Below are positions 49,369 through 56,402 of a DNA stretch of 64,000 nucleotides, piece by piece (position 1 is the stretch's first letter; every line of letters starts with the position of its first letter). A program made the position numbers and the translations under genes. Where the stretch lies: NCBI RefSeq assembly GCF_030410515.1, contig NZ_JAUHHD010000003.1, forward strand, positions 62,001 to 126,000. The letters are read 5' to 3'. The notes beneath the pieces were generated by a model, which was not told the origin of the DNA, did not search any database, and was given only the letters and a program-made list of their open reading frames with translations. This stretch comes from Arthrobacter sp. YD4. Its GTDB lineage: Bacteria; Actinomycetota; Actinomycetes; Actinomycetales; Micrococcaceae.

Positions 49369-49421
49369 CCGGGTCGCGCGCATCGGGAGGGGGGACGATG
49401 CGCACCTCTTAGCGAACCCGG
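49369..49421 (+). promoter_or_regulatory. Structured mRNA leader with a four-codon ORF
   Basis: The outer stem 49369-49377/49412-49421 (9 bp, one bulged A) continues directly into an 8-bp stem 49378-49385/49396-49403 (GCGCATCG/CGATGCGC). Its 10-nt loop GGAGGGGGGA is an excellent ribosome-binding site, placed for an ATG at 49398 that opens MRTS and stops at TAG 49410-49412. The MFS start follows 14 nt later. This looks like a translation-dependent switch; I match no known riboswitch class. Confidence 0.5.
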
Positions 49422-49426
49422 AAACC

Positions 49427-50743
49427 ATGAACCCCTCAGCCTCATCGACGCCTCACGCGTCCCCGGATGTCTCCGCCCCGGCCCAGGACCAGGAGCGCGG
49501 CGGCCGGTTCGCCCGGCTCCCCGTCCTCGCCGGGCGCGGATTCATCCCCCTGGGCCTTGCCGCCCGCCTGCCCCTGGCGATGCTCACCGTCGGGGCGCTC
49601 ACCCTCGTCACCGCGGTCACCGGCTCCTACGCCGTCGGCGGTGCCGCGGCAGGCGCCGTCGGAATCGGGTCCGCGGCCGGCGCCCCCGTCTTCGGCGCGC
49701 TCGCGGACCGGCTCGGCCAGCGGCGCGTCCTGATCGTCGCCGCCCTGCTGAACGCCGCCGCCGTGACCGCCCTGATCCTCGCCGCCTACCTGGTGCCCGA
49801 CGCCCGTGACCTCGCCGCCGCCGTGCCGGTCCTGGCCGCCGCCCTGAGCGCCGGCGCCAGTTGCCCGCAGGTGGGACCGCTGGCCCGCGTCCGCTGGATG
49901 GCCCTGACCTCCGGCCGGTCCGGCCGGCCCGGGGACCTCGACACGGCACTGTCCTACGAGAGCACCGCCGACGAGATCACCTTTGTGCTCGGCCCCGCGC
50001 TCGTGGGCATCATCGCCAGCCTGCTTAGCCCGTGGCTGCCCTTGGCCATAGCCGCGGTCCTGACCCTGGCGCTGGTCCCGGCCTTCGCCGTCCACCCCAC
50101 GCACCTCGCCGTGCCCCGCACCCGCAGAACGCAGGAGGCCGGGATCCCCGCCGCCGCGGCACCGGCCTCCACCGCCGCCCGGCTCCGGGCCGCCGTCGCG
50201 ATTGCCGTACCGGTTCTGGCCATGGTCTGCATGGGGACCTTCTTCGGCGCCACCCAGACCTCGCTGAGTTCCTTCTCCGCCGGGTTCGACGGCTCCGAGC
50301 TGGCCGGCCTGCTCTACGCGGTGATGGGCCTGAGCTCCGCCGCGGCCGCCCTGTCCGTGGCGTACTGGCCGCGGCGGATCGGGCTCCGCGCCCGGTGGCT
50401 TGCCTGCGCGGGCCTGATGACGGCCCTCGCGCCGCTGCTGTTGCTGCCCGATTCCCTGCCGCCGATGATTGTGGTGCTGCTGGTACTCGGCCTGCCGGTG
50501 GGGCCGCTGATGGTCACAGTCTTCGGCATCGGCGGCCTGGTGGCGCCGGCGGGACGGCTTGGGACCGTGATGACCGCGCTGGCCAGCGGAATTGTCGCCG
50601 GCACGGCCATCGGCTCCTCCGTGGCCGGCCAGCTGGCGCAGACCGCCGGCTACTCCACGGCGTTCATCGTGCCGGTCTGCGCGGCCGGTGCCCTGTTCCT
50701 GCTGGGAGCCGCTGCCGCCGTCGTCCTTCGTCGGCGGCCCTAG
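49427..50743 (+). CDS. MFS transporter
   Basis: 438 residues with 12 predicted membrane helices. The N-terminus (1-35) is polar. The loop-2/3 region has GALADRLGQRRVLIV, the typical MFS motif A. The central cytoplasmic loop is about residues 220-245. The pattern suggests a drug or sugar efflux type, without a firm substrate. ATG 49427 has GGAAACC upstream. The structured leader with its own small ORF argues for induced expression. Confidence 0.85.
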   Translation: MNPSASSTPHASPDVSAPAQDQERGGRFARLPVLAGRGFIPLGLAARLPLAMLTVGALTLVTAVTGSYAVGGAAAGAVGIGSAAGAPVFGALADRLGQRRVLIVAALLNAAAVTALILAAYLVPDARDLAAAVPVLAAALSAGASCPQVGPLARVRWMALTSGRSGRPGDLDTALSYESTADEITFVLGPALVGIIASLLSPWLPLAIAAVLTLALVPAFAVHPTHLAVPRTRRTQEAGIPAAAAPASTAARLRAAVAIAVPVLAMVCMGTFFGATQTSLSSFSAGFDGSELAGLLYAVMGLSSAAAALSVAYWPRRIGLRARWLACAGLMTALAPLLLLPDSLPPMIVVLLVLGLPVGPLMVTVFGIGGLVAPAGRLGTVMTALASGIVAGTAIGSSVAGQLAQTAGYSTAFIVPVCAAGALFLLGAAAAVVLRRRP

Positions 50744-50747
50744 GGGC

Positions 50748-51461
50748 TCAGCCGAGCTGGGCCTCGATCCGGGCGGCACCGGCGGTGAGGGCCGCGGCCA
50801 CCTCGGCGGGATCCTGCGCGGCCCTGAGGTACACCACGGCCAGCGCAGCGGGCCGGCCGCCGGGCACGCGCACCGGGACGGCCAAGGACGAAACACCCGG
50901 GATGACCTCGTCGTGGCTGGCGGCGTAGCCAAGCCGGCGGGCCGTGGCGGCCTCGGCCCGGTACGGGACTGCCGGTGCCAGGGCGCGCCATTCGTCCTCC
51001 GTGTAGGCGGACTGGATGGCGATCCCGGGGGCGCCGGCGTTGATCGGGTGCCGCGATCCCGGGTGCTGGACGACGGCGGGGCCGGCGTGGCGCGGATCGA
51101 CGGTGACCAGCGTGACGCAGTCCTCCCGGTCCCAGACCGCCAGGAAGGCACTCATGGCCAGGGCGTTGGCCAGCTGGGTCAGTTCCGGCAGGGCCGCCGT
51201 CTGCAGGTTGCGGGACACCCCGCGCGCCAGGACGGCCAGCCCCGGCCCGGGCTGGACCCGTCCGGCGTCGTCGCGGACCAGCAGGGAGTGGTCCTCAAGG
51301 GTCCGCAGGATCCGGTAGGCCACCGAGCGGTGGACTCCCATGGCAACGGCCAGTTCCGCGATGGTCATGGGTTCCGGGGCGTCCGCGAGGATCTCCAGCG
51401 CGCGGATGCCGCGGGAGAGGGTCTGGGACGGGGGCGCCTGGACGCCGGCGTTGGGGGTCAT
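50748..51461 (-). CDS. IclR family transcriptional regulator
   Basis: 237 residues: N-terminal winged HTH (about 13-70, TLSRGIRALEILADAPEPM and AMGVHRSVAYRILRTLE), then the IclR effector domain (about 85-235, DCVTLVTVDPRHAGPA and ASHDEVIPGVSSLAVPV). The 4-nt convergent distance to the MFS gene does not make them an operon. Upstream it faces the MHS transporter gene over a 337-nt gap with two TGTTC-n7-GAACA-like sites, so that transporter and the regulator itself are the probable targets. ATG 51461 with TAGGAT 6 nt upstream. Confidence 0.9.
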   Translation of the reverse strand: MTPNAGVQAPPSQTLSRGIRALEILADAPEPMTIAELAVAMGVHRSVAYRILRTLEDHSLLVRDDAGRVQPGPGLAVLARGVSRNLQTAALPELTQLANALAMSAFLAVWDREDCVTLVTVDPRHAGPAVVQHPGSRHPINAGAPGIAIQSAYTEDEWRALAPAVPYRAEAATARRLGYAASHDEVIPGVSSLAVPVRVPGGRPAALAVVYLRAAQDPAEVAAALTAGAARIEAQLG

Positions 51462-51467
51462 GTGCCC

Positions 51468-51473
51468 ATCCTA
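51468..51473 (-). promoter_or_regulatory. -10 box of the IclR-type gene (leaderless type)
   Basis: TAGGAT on the minus strand, 6-nt spacer to the ATG at 51461. Confidence 0.45.
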
Positions 51474-51597
51474 AATTTGCACGGCTCCTAAGTTCGCACG
51501 GCCCGCTCCTGCCGCGACGGCGGCAGGGGACCGTAACGGCGTGCCGGACGGGCGCCCCTTGTGCGCGGGGTCACAGTGAAGTAGCGTGTGACAGCAG

Positions 51598-51633
51598 TGT
51601 TCCATATATGAACAGCAAGTTCAAATATAGAAC
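51598..51633. promoter_or_regulatory. Tandem IclR-type operator candidates
   Basis: TGTTC-n7-GAACA at 51598-51614 (AT-rich centre CATATAT) and GTTC-n7-GAAC at 51619-51633 (centre AAATATA). Centres are about 20 bp, or two helical turns, apart, as expected for a dimer of dimers. Confidence 0.55.
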
Positions 51634-51640
51634 AGCACAC

Positions 51641-51658
51641 CGAACCGACATCGGTTCG
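51641..51658. promoter_or_regulatory. 18-bp inverted repeat next to the IclR-type sites
   Basis: CGAACCGA CA TCGGTTCG, perfect 8-bp arms. A second, different operator, or a stem in the transcript. Confidence 0.4.
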
Positions 51659-51798
51659 TCATCAACCGAAAATGTGTGCCTTATCACAACTTTTGTAGTA
51701 GGCTCACGATACTAACTGACCGTTCGATCAGTAAATCGGTAGGCACAGCAACACTTAGCACCCACTGGCAGTACCTCTGCCCCAGCAACGGAGTTCCA

Positions 51799-53133
51799 AT
51801 GACCGCAACTTCAACCGTCGATTCAGCGGCGGGCCCCAGCACTAAACATGAGGAACGCAAGGTCCTCGCCGGGACGCTGGTCGGTACCACCATCGAGTGG
51901 TACGACTTCTTCATCTTCGCCCAACTGACAGCAACGCTGCTGTCCCCGCTCTTCCTCGCCCCGCTCAACGCCTCCAACCCGGGCCTGGCCCAGATCCTCT
52001 CGTTCGCGTTGATCGGCATCAGCTTCCTGTTCCGTCCCCTCGGCGCGATCATCGCCGGCCACCTCGGCGACCGTCTCGGCCGGAAGGCCATGCTCGTCTT
52101 CACCCTGGTGATGATGGGCGCAGCCACCGCCCTGATCGGCGTGCTGCCCACCTACGCACAGATCGGTTTCTGGGCCCCGGTCCTGCTGATCCTGCTGCGC
52201 GTCATCCAGGGCTTCTCCGCCGGCGGCGAATGGGGCGGCGCAGCCCTGATGGCCGTCGAACACGCCCCGGTCGGCCGCCGCGGACTCTTCGGCGCCTATC
52301 CGCAGATCGGCGTCCCGGTTGGCATGATCCTCGCCACCGGCCTGCTCTACTTCCTCAACACCGGCATGTCCAAGGAAGACTTCGCCAGCTGGGGCTGGCG
52401 GGTGCCGTTCCTGCTCTCCATCGTGCTGATCGTCGTCGGCTACCTGATCCGCCGTGCCGTGGCCGAAAGCCCGGTCTTCAAGGAGATGCAGGAGCGCAAG
52501 GAGGAAAGCAAGGCGCCGCTGGGCGAGCTGGTCCGCAAGCACAAGAAGGCCGTCCTCTACTCGACGCTGATCTTCATCGGCAACAACGCCGCCGGCTACC
52601 TGCTGATCGCCTTCTTCATCTCCTACGCCACCAAGACCCTGAAGATGCCCACCCCGCAGATCCTGCTGGCCACCACGCTGGCGTCCTTCGGCTGGCTCAT
52701 CTTCACCCTGGTCGGCGGCTGGCTCTCGGACAAGATCGGCCGGGTCAAGACCTTCCTGATCGGCTACGCGATCGTGTTCGCCTGGATGATCCCGATGTTC
52801 GCGCTGATCGACACCAAGGACATCATGCTTTACGGCATCGCCCTGTTCGTCCTCACCGTGGGCCTGGGCCTGTCCTACGGTCCGATGTCCGCGATGTACG
52901 CCGAAATGTTCCCGGCCAACGTCCGCTACTCGGGCATCTCCATCGGCTACGCCTTCGGCGCGATCCTGGGCGGCGCCTTTGCGGCCACCATCGCCGAGGC
53001 ACTGCTGCAGGGCACCAAGTGGACCGGCTCGATCGGTATCTACATCATGATCCTCTGCGTCATCTCCGCCGTCGGCGTCGTGCTGGCCAAGGAAACCAAG
53101 GGACGCCCGCTGGGCGTCAGCAGCCACCACTAG
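51799..53133 (+). CDS. MHS-family MFS symporter (shikimate/organic-acid type)
   Basis: 444 residues, 12 membrane helices. The family start TLVGTTIEWYDFFIFAQLTA is decisive, with HLGDRLGRKAMLVFTLVMMG and GGEWGGAALMAVEHAP. Members carry shikimate, citrate, alpha-ketoglutarate or proline/betaine with protons; the exact substrate is open. ATG 51799 with GGAG at a good distance was preferred over an upstream in-frame ATG (51676), which lies inside the control region. It is divergent from an IclR regulator, a pairing common for aromatic or organic acid catabolism. Confidence 0.92.
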   Translation: MTATSTVDSAAGPSTKHEERKVLAGTLVGTTIEWYDFFIFAQLTATLLSPLFLAPLNASNPGLAQILSFALIGISFLFRPLGAIIAGHLGDRLGRKAMLVFTLVMMGAATALIGVLPTYAQIGFWAPVLLILLRVIQGFSAGGEWGGAALMAVEHAPVGRRGLFGAYPQIGVPVGMILATGLLYFLNTGMSKEDFASWGWRVPFLLSIVLIVVGYLIRRAVAESPVFKEMQERKEESKAPLGELVRKHKKAVLYSTLIFIGNNAAGYLLIAFFISYATKTLKMPTPQILLATTLASFGWLIFTLVGGWLSDKIGRVKTFLIGYAIVFAWMIPMFALIDTKDIMLYGIALFVLTVGLGLSYGPMSAMYAEMFPANVRYSGISIGYAFGAILGGAFAATIAEALLQGTKWTGSIGIYIMILCVISAVGVVLAKETKGRPLGVSSHH

Positions 53134-53302
53134 GCCGCGGCTGCCGGCAGGCAGCACACCGTGCGGGGTCACGTGCCCTCATCCGGTACCACCGGAGGGG
53201 TAGCGCGTGGCCCCGCGCCGCTGTCGGCGGCCCCGGACGGTGGCGGTTCCAGCACAGAACGGATGGGGAGACCTATCCATCCATCAAATGGAAAAATCCC
53301 GG

Positions 53303-53308
53303 TAGGCT
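53303..53308 (+). promoter_or_regulatory. -10 box of the leader ORF
   Basis: TAGGCT, then GACGCG and ATG 53315 (6-nt spacer). CCATCAAATGG (53281-53291) and GGATGG/CCATCC (53261-53266/53277-53282) lie just upstream, where an operator could be. Confidence 0.4.
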
Positions 53309-53314
53309 GACGCG

Positions 53315-53371
53315 ATGGGCTGCCGGAGGCGCCCCGACGCGTATGCAATGTGTGGACTACTGGGGGATTGA
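53315..53371 (+). CDS. Leader ORF of 18 codons
   Basis: MGCRRRPDAYAMCGLLGD, ending TGA at 53369-53371, immediately followed by the GTG of the WXG-hydrolase gene in the same frame. TAGGCT six nt before the ATG predicts a leaderless start. Two Cys and three consecutive Arg could make it a sensing peptide. It may instead be only a coupling ORF. Confidence 0.35.
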   Translation: MGCRRRPDAYAMCGLLGD

Positions 53372-54715
53372 GTGGCCTGGACCTTTTACGGCGCCGACGT
53401 GGCGCAGCTGCGCCGCCTGGCCGCGCGCGCGGGGAGCGGGGCGGGCAGCCTGGGTGCCCTGCAGCGCCGCCTTGGCGCGGAGATCGCCGCGTCCGCCTAC
53501 TGGCAGGGGCACGACGCCGGGGCCTTCCGGTCGGAATGGGACCGCGTCCACGCGCAGTCCCTGGCCCGGGCGGTGGCGGAGCTGGAGCAGATGCAGCGCG
53601 AACTCACCGCCCACGCCGACCAGCAGGAGAGCGCCAGTGCCGCAGCCGGGGCCCCGGCTCCCTCCGGCGGGGCCGCCCCTTCGGCCGGCGCGCCGCCAAC
53701 CGCCCCGGCCGGCGCGCCGCCGTCGGTGCTGCTCACGCCCGCTGCGCTCTCGGCACTCACGCCGCGCCAGGTCGGCAGGTGGTGGGCCGGCCTGGACGCG
53801 GCCGGACGGGCCGACTTCCTCCGGCTCTACCCCTACGCGGCCGGCAACACGGACGGCCTGCCGGTCGACACCAGGATCGAGGCGAACCGCGTCGCCGCCG
53901 GCACGCGCCTGGCGGAGCTGGAGCGGGAGGGAAGGGGTTCGACGGAGGAGGCTCAATACCTGAGGAACACGGTCAAGGGGAACATCCGCCTGGCGGCGTA
54001 CGACCCCTCGAAAGGTAACCTCATTCAGATGATCGGCGACTATGACGGCAGCACCACAACGGTCCTGACCTATGTGCCCGGCACGTTCGCGACGGCCGGC
54101 GACTTCTACGCCGGCAGCGCCCAGAAGATGGCCGCGTACCTGCAGCAGTCCGATCCCACCGGCCGGACGGCGGCCTTCGTCTACAAGAACAGCGAGTTCC
54201 CGCAGGACGGGACCTTCCGGCAGTCGGCGGACAAGGCCTTCGGCGAGGCGGCCGGACGGAAACTGGCCGCCTTTGAGTCGGGCCTGGCGGACCAGAACCC
54301 CTCCGGCGCCCGCACCGTCGCGGTGTCCCACAGCTGGGGCGAGGCCGCCGTGGCATCCTCCGAAATGTACGGTACCCACTACGACCGGCAGATTTCGTTG
54401 TCCGGAGCCTGGATGCCGGAGGGATGGAAGGCCGATCCCGGCACCGCCTATGATCACTTCGCCTACGATTTCGACGCGCTGGCCACCGCCCAGGGCCTCG
54501 GCCTTGTGGGGGATAAGTACCCGCTGGCCGATCCGGCCTTCACCAAGCACATCTACGATGACCCGGCGCGGAACATCGTCCTCGGCCCGGTGAAGATCAC
54601 CACGGATCCGATGGCCAAGATCGACAACCACAGCCTGATTGCCAACGCCCAGGACGCGCGGAACCGGGCTGCCCGCGAGGACGTCGCCAAACTCATTTTC
54701 GGCGGCCGGCGATGA
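53372..54715 (+). CDS. WXG100-like N-terminus fused to alpha/beta hydrolase (DUF1023-like); secreted effector candidate
   Basis: 447 residues. Residues 1-85 are a helical hairpin with W44-Q45-G46 (SAYWQGHDAG), the WxG turn of type VII secretion substrates. An Ala/Pro linker (88-115) follows. Residues about 180-447 are a hydrolase: SHSWGEAAVASSE with Ser321 as nucleophile (x-H-S-W-G), DHFAYDFDAL and a C-terminal NHSLIAN His. The DUF1023 family is often found behind WXG100 domains in actinobacteria. There is no signal peptide, which fits Esx-type export, but no secretion genes lie in the window. A lipoprotein gene overlaps its end by 4 nt. The catalytic Asp is not certain. Confidence 0.75.
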   Translation: MAWTFYGADVAQLRRLAARAGSGAGSLGALQRRLGAEIAASAYWQGHDAGAFRSEWDRVHAQSLARAVAELEQMQRELTAHADQQESASAAAGAPAPSGGAAPSAGAPPTAPAGAPPSVLLTPAALSALTPRQVGRWWAGLDAAGRADFLRLYPYAAGNTDGLPVDTRIEANRVAAGTRLAELEREGRGSTEEAQYLRNTVKGNIRLAAYDPSKGNLIQMIGDYDGSTTTVLTYVPGTFATAGDFYAGSAQKMAAYLQQSDPTGRTAAFVYKNSEFPQDGTFRQSADKAFGEAAGRKLAAFESGLADQNPSGARTVAVSHSWGEAAVASSEMYGTHYDRQISLSGAWMPEGWKADPGTAYDHFAYDFDALATAQGLGLVGDKYPLADPAFTKHIYDDPARNIVLGPVKITTDPMAKIDNHSLIANAQDARNRAAREDVAKLIFGGRR

Positions 54716-55227
54716 GCCCCGCCACGGTCGCCCGCCGGCTGTCCACCGCCGTGACCCTTACCTGCCTGGCTGCCATCCTGGCCGCCTGTGCACCCGCCGC
54801 CGATCCAGGGAGCCCCAGCATGGACCTCACCACCGCGAAGCAGTCAACCCGCAGCCAGCAGCAGGAACTGATGGCGGTCGTCCCCCCCGCGGAGATCGCG
54901 ACGACGACCCAGACGGAGACCTCCCGCGCCCTTTTCGAATGTGACGCCAACAGCTACTACTGGCCGGGAACGATGGATCTGGTCCTCACCCCGGAGGCGG
55001 ACGGCGCCGGGCTGCTGCAGCAGATCAAGGCCGCGTGGTCCGGCAAGGAAGGCTGGACAGTGGAGGAAAAGACCAGCGTCAACGGGATCCCCGAACTCGT
55101 GATCGTCAGCCGGGAGGGGTTCCGGCATTCGATCGAGTTCAACCCGCAGCGGAACGCGCTCTACACACTCTCCTCGTCGGCGTGCTTCCAGATGGAGGGC
55201 AAGCCCGACCCCGGGACCGACTACTGA
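54712..55227 (+). CDS. Lipoprotein following the WXG-hydrolase, immunity or partner candidate
   Basis: 171 residues. Signal peptide with lipobox ILAAC (Cys26), then a compact secreted domain (about 60-165) with FECDANSYYWPGTM, EELVIVSREGFRHSIEF-like strands (here ELVIVSREGFRHSIEF) and SSSACFQM. The two Cys may form a disulfide. It overlaps the hydrolase gene (ATGA), so both are produced together. By analogy with lipoprotein immunity proteins of type VII lipase toxins it may protect the producer; that is inference. No family recognised. Confidence 0.72.
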   Translation: MSPATVARRLSTAVTLTCLAAILAACAPAADPGSPSMDLTTAKQSTRSQQQELMAVVPPAEIATTTQTETSRALFECDANSYYWPGTMDLVLTPEADGAGLLQQIKAAWSGKEGWTVEEKTSVNGIPELVIVSREGFRHSIEFNPQRNALYTLSSSACFQMEGKPDPGTDY

Positions 55228-55240
55228 GCGGGGCCAGGTC

Positions 55241-56068
55241 CTAGACGCCGAGGAACTCGATGGCCCCCTGCTTGAAGGCCCGGCTGGTCACGGCGTTGGT
55301 GTGGTTGCGGCCCGGCAGGACCAGTTGCTCCACCAGGGCCCCGGCCTTGCTGCCCAGCGCGGCCAGTTCGGGCATGGATGCCGCCCGCTCGTCCTTCTCA
55401 CCGGCCACCAGCAGCATCGGCATCGGCGGGACCGCCTCGGCCGGATCGAAGGGTTCGTCCTTGATCGCCTCGATCAGGGACAGCAGCGCGAAGATGTTGT
55501 TGCTCGGCAGCAGCTGGGCCATCTTCAGCAGCCCCGCGGTGGAGTCGTCGGCGATCGGGGTTCCGTCCGCCAGGTAACGCTGCGCGGCGGGCAGGTCGAA
55601 CGCGGCCAGGGGGTCCGCCACGTTGGGGCCGCCCAGGACCAGGCGGTGCACTAGCTCGTGCTGGGTGGCGCCGAATTCCCAGGCCAGCCGGGACCCCAGC
55701 GAGTAGCCGATCACGTCCAGGCCGGACGCCGGGTCGCCGTCGCGCAGGGGCCGCGCGCCGGCGTCGAACGCGATCTGGAGCAGGTCGGCGCGGATCCGGC
55801 TGGGGGAGTAGGAATCCCGGTCCTCCGGTGCGCCGCTGCGGCCGTGGCCGGGAAGGTCGACGGCGATCACGCGGCGGCCGGCCTGCGTGAGGGCGGTGAT
55901 CCAGCCCGTGTCCTCCCAGTTCAGCTTGGAGGAGGTGGAGAAGCCGTGCAGCAGCAGCACAGGGCGGAGGCCGGCGTCGTCCTGCGGGTCGACCACGTTG
56001 ACGTACAGCTGGGGGTCGGTGCCCTCGACCGTGTGCTGGTGCTGTTCCCCGGTGTGCCTTCCGCTCAT
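55241..56068 (-). CDS. Alpha/beta hydrolase of the 2-oxoacid dehydrogenase operon (AcoC-hydrolase-like)
   Basis: 275 residues. HGFSTSSKLNWEDTGW, DLPGHGRSGAP, nucleophile VIGYSLGSRLAWEFG and the final GRNHTNAV give Ser, Asp and His of a typical fold. It is the last gene of the E1alpha-E1beta-lipoyl-hydrolase unit. In some acetoin dehydrogenases E2 (AcoC) consists of a lipoyl domain fused to such a hydrolase, so this may be its second half encoded separately. ATG 56068 was chosen (GAGG upstream); ATG 56083 is possible and would overlap the lipoyl gene. Confidence 0.8.
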   Translation of the reverse strand: MSGRHTGEQHQHTVEGTDPQLYVNVVDPQDDAGLRPVLLLHGFSTSSKLNWEDTGWITALTQAGRRVIAVDLPGHGRSGAPEDRDSYSPSRIRADLLQIAFDAGARPLRDGDPASGLDVIGYSLGSRLAWEFGATQHELVHRLVLGGPNVADPLAAFDLPAAQRYLADGTPIADDSTAGLLKMAQLLPSNNIFALLSLIEAIKDEPFDPAEAVPPMPMLLVAGEKDERAASMPELAALGSKAGALVEQLVLPGRNHTNAVTSRAFKQGAIEFLGV

Positions 56069-56072
56069 GGCC

Positions 56073-56402
56073 TCAGTCCTCATCAAGTACGGCGCTCAGG
56101 CGGACCCGGCGCTTCGGTGCCTCTTCTTTCGGGACCGTGCCCACGATGCCGGCGGTGTCATCCGGCACCTCGAACACGATCAGCGGCTCGCCGACGTTGA
56201 TCTTCTCACCCGGTCCGCCGTGAATACGCACTACCTTACCCGCCTGGGGGCTGGGCAATTCGACCGCGGACTTGGTGGTTTCAACCTCCACCAGGGGCTG
56301 GTTGCGCTCCACCTGGTCGCCGGGGGCGACGAGCCATTCCAGCACGGTCGCCTCGATCAGGCCCTCGCCCAGGTCCGGCAGGGGGAAGGAAAGTTCAGCC
56401 AC
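56073..56402 (-). CDS. Lipoyl-domain protein (E2 without catalytic domain)
   Basis: 109 residues, only a lipoyl domain (1-80) and a short basic tail. Starts VAELSFPLPDLGEGLIEATV; the lipoylated Lys44 is in VETTKSAVELP. A full E2 would have 370-500 residues with a peripheral-subunit-binding and an acyltransferase domain; both are missing, with no frameshift visible. GTG 56402 overlaps the E1beta stop. The PKRRVRLSAVLDED tail may bind a partner. Confidence 0.9.
   Translation of the reverse strand: MAELSFPLPDLGEGLIEATVLEWLVAPGDQVERNQPLVEVETTKSAVELPSPQAGKVVRIHGGPGEKINVGEPLIVFEVPDDTAGIVGTVPKEEAPKRRVRLSAVLDED

Larger units (their letters stand above)
51462..51798. promoter_or_regulatory. Divergent control region of iclR-type gene and MHS transporter
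   Basis: 337 nt without a gene. It includes the two IclR-like sites (51598-51614 and 51619-51633), a perfect inverted repeat CGAACCGA/TCGGTTCG (51641-51658, 2-nt centre), and ACTGA-n8-TCAGT (51715-51732). The AT-rich stretch around 51600-51635 is probably the regulator binding zone. I could not place a promoter with confidence for the transporter. Confidence 0.6.

Noticed and set aside
46085..49405. 1106-codon minus-strand frame opposite sbcC
   Set aside because: sbcC has Walker, hook and signature motifs in the plus frame; the antisense frame has none.
53261..53291. GGATGG/CCATCC and CCATCAAATGG as a terminator of the MHS gene
   Set aside because: Arms are short and followed by A rather than T on the plus strand; position fits an operator for the next unit better.
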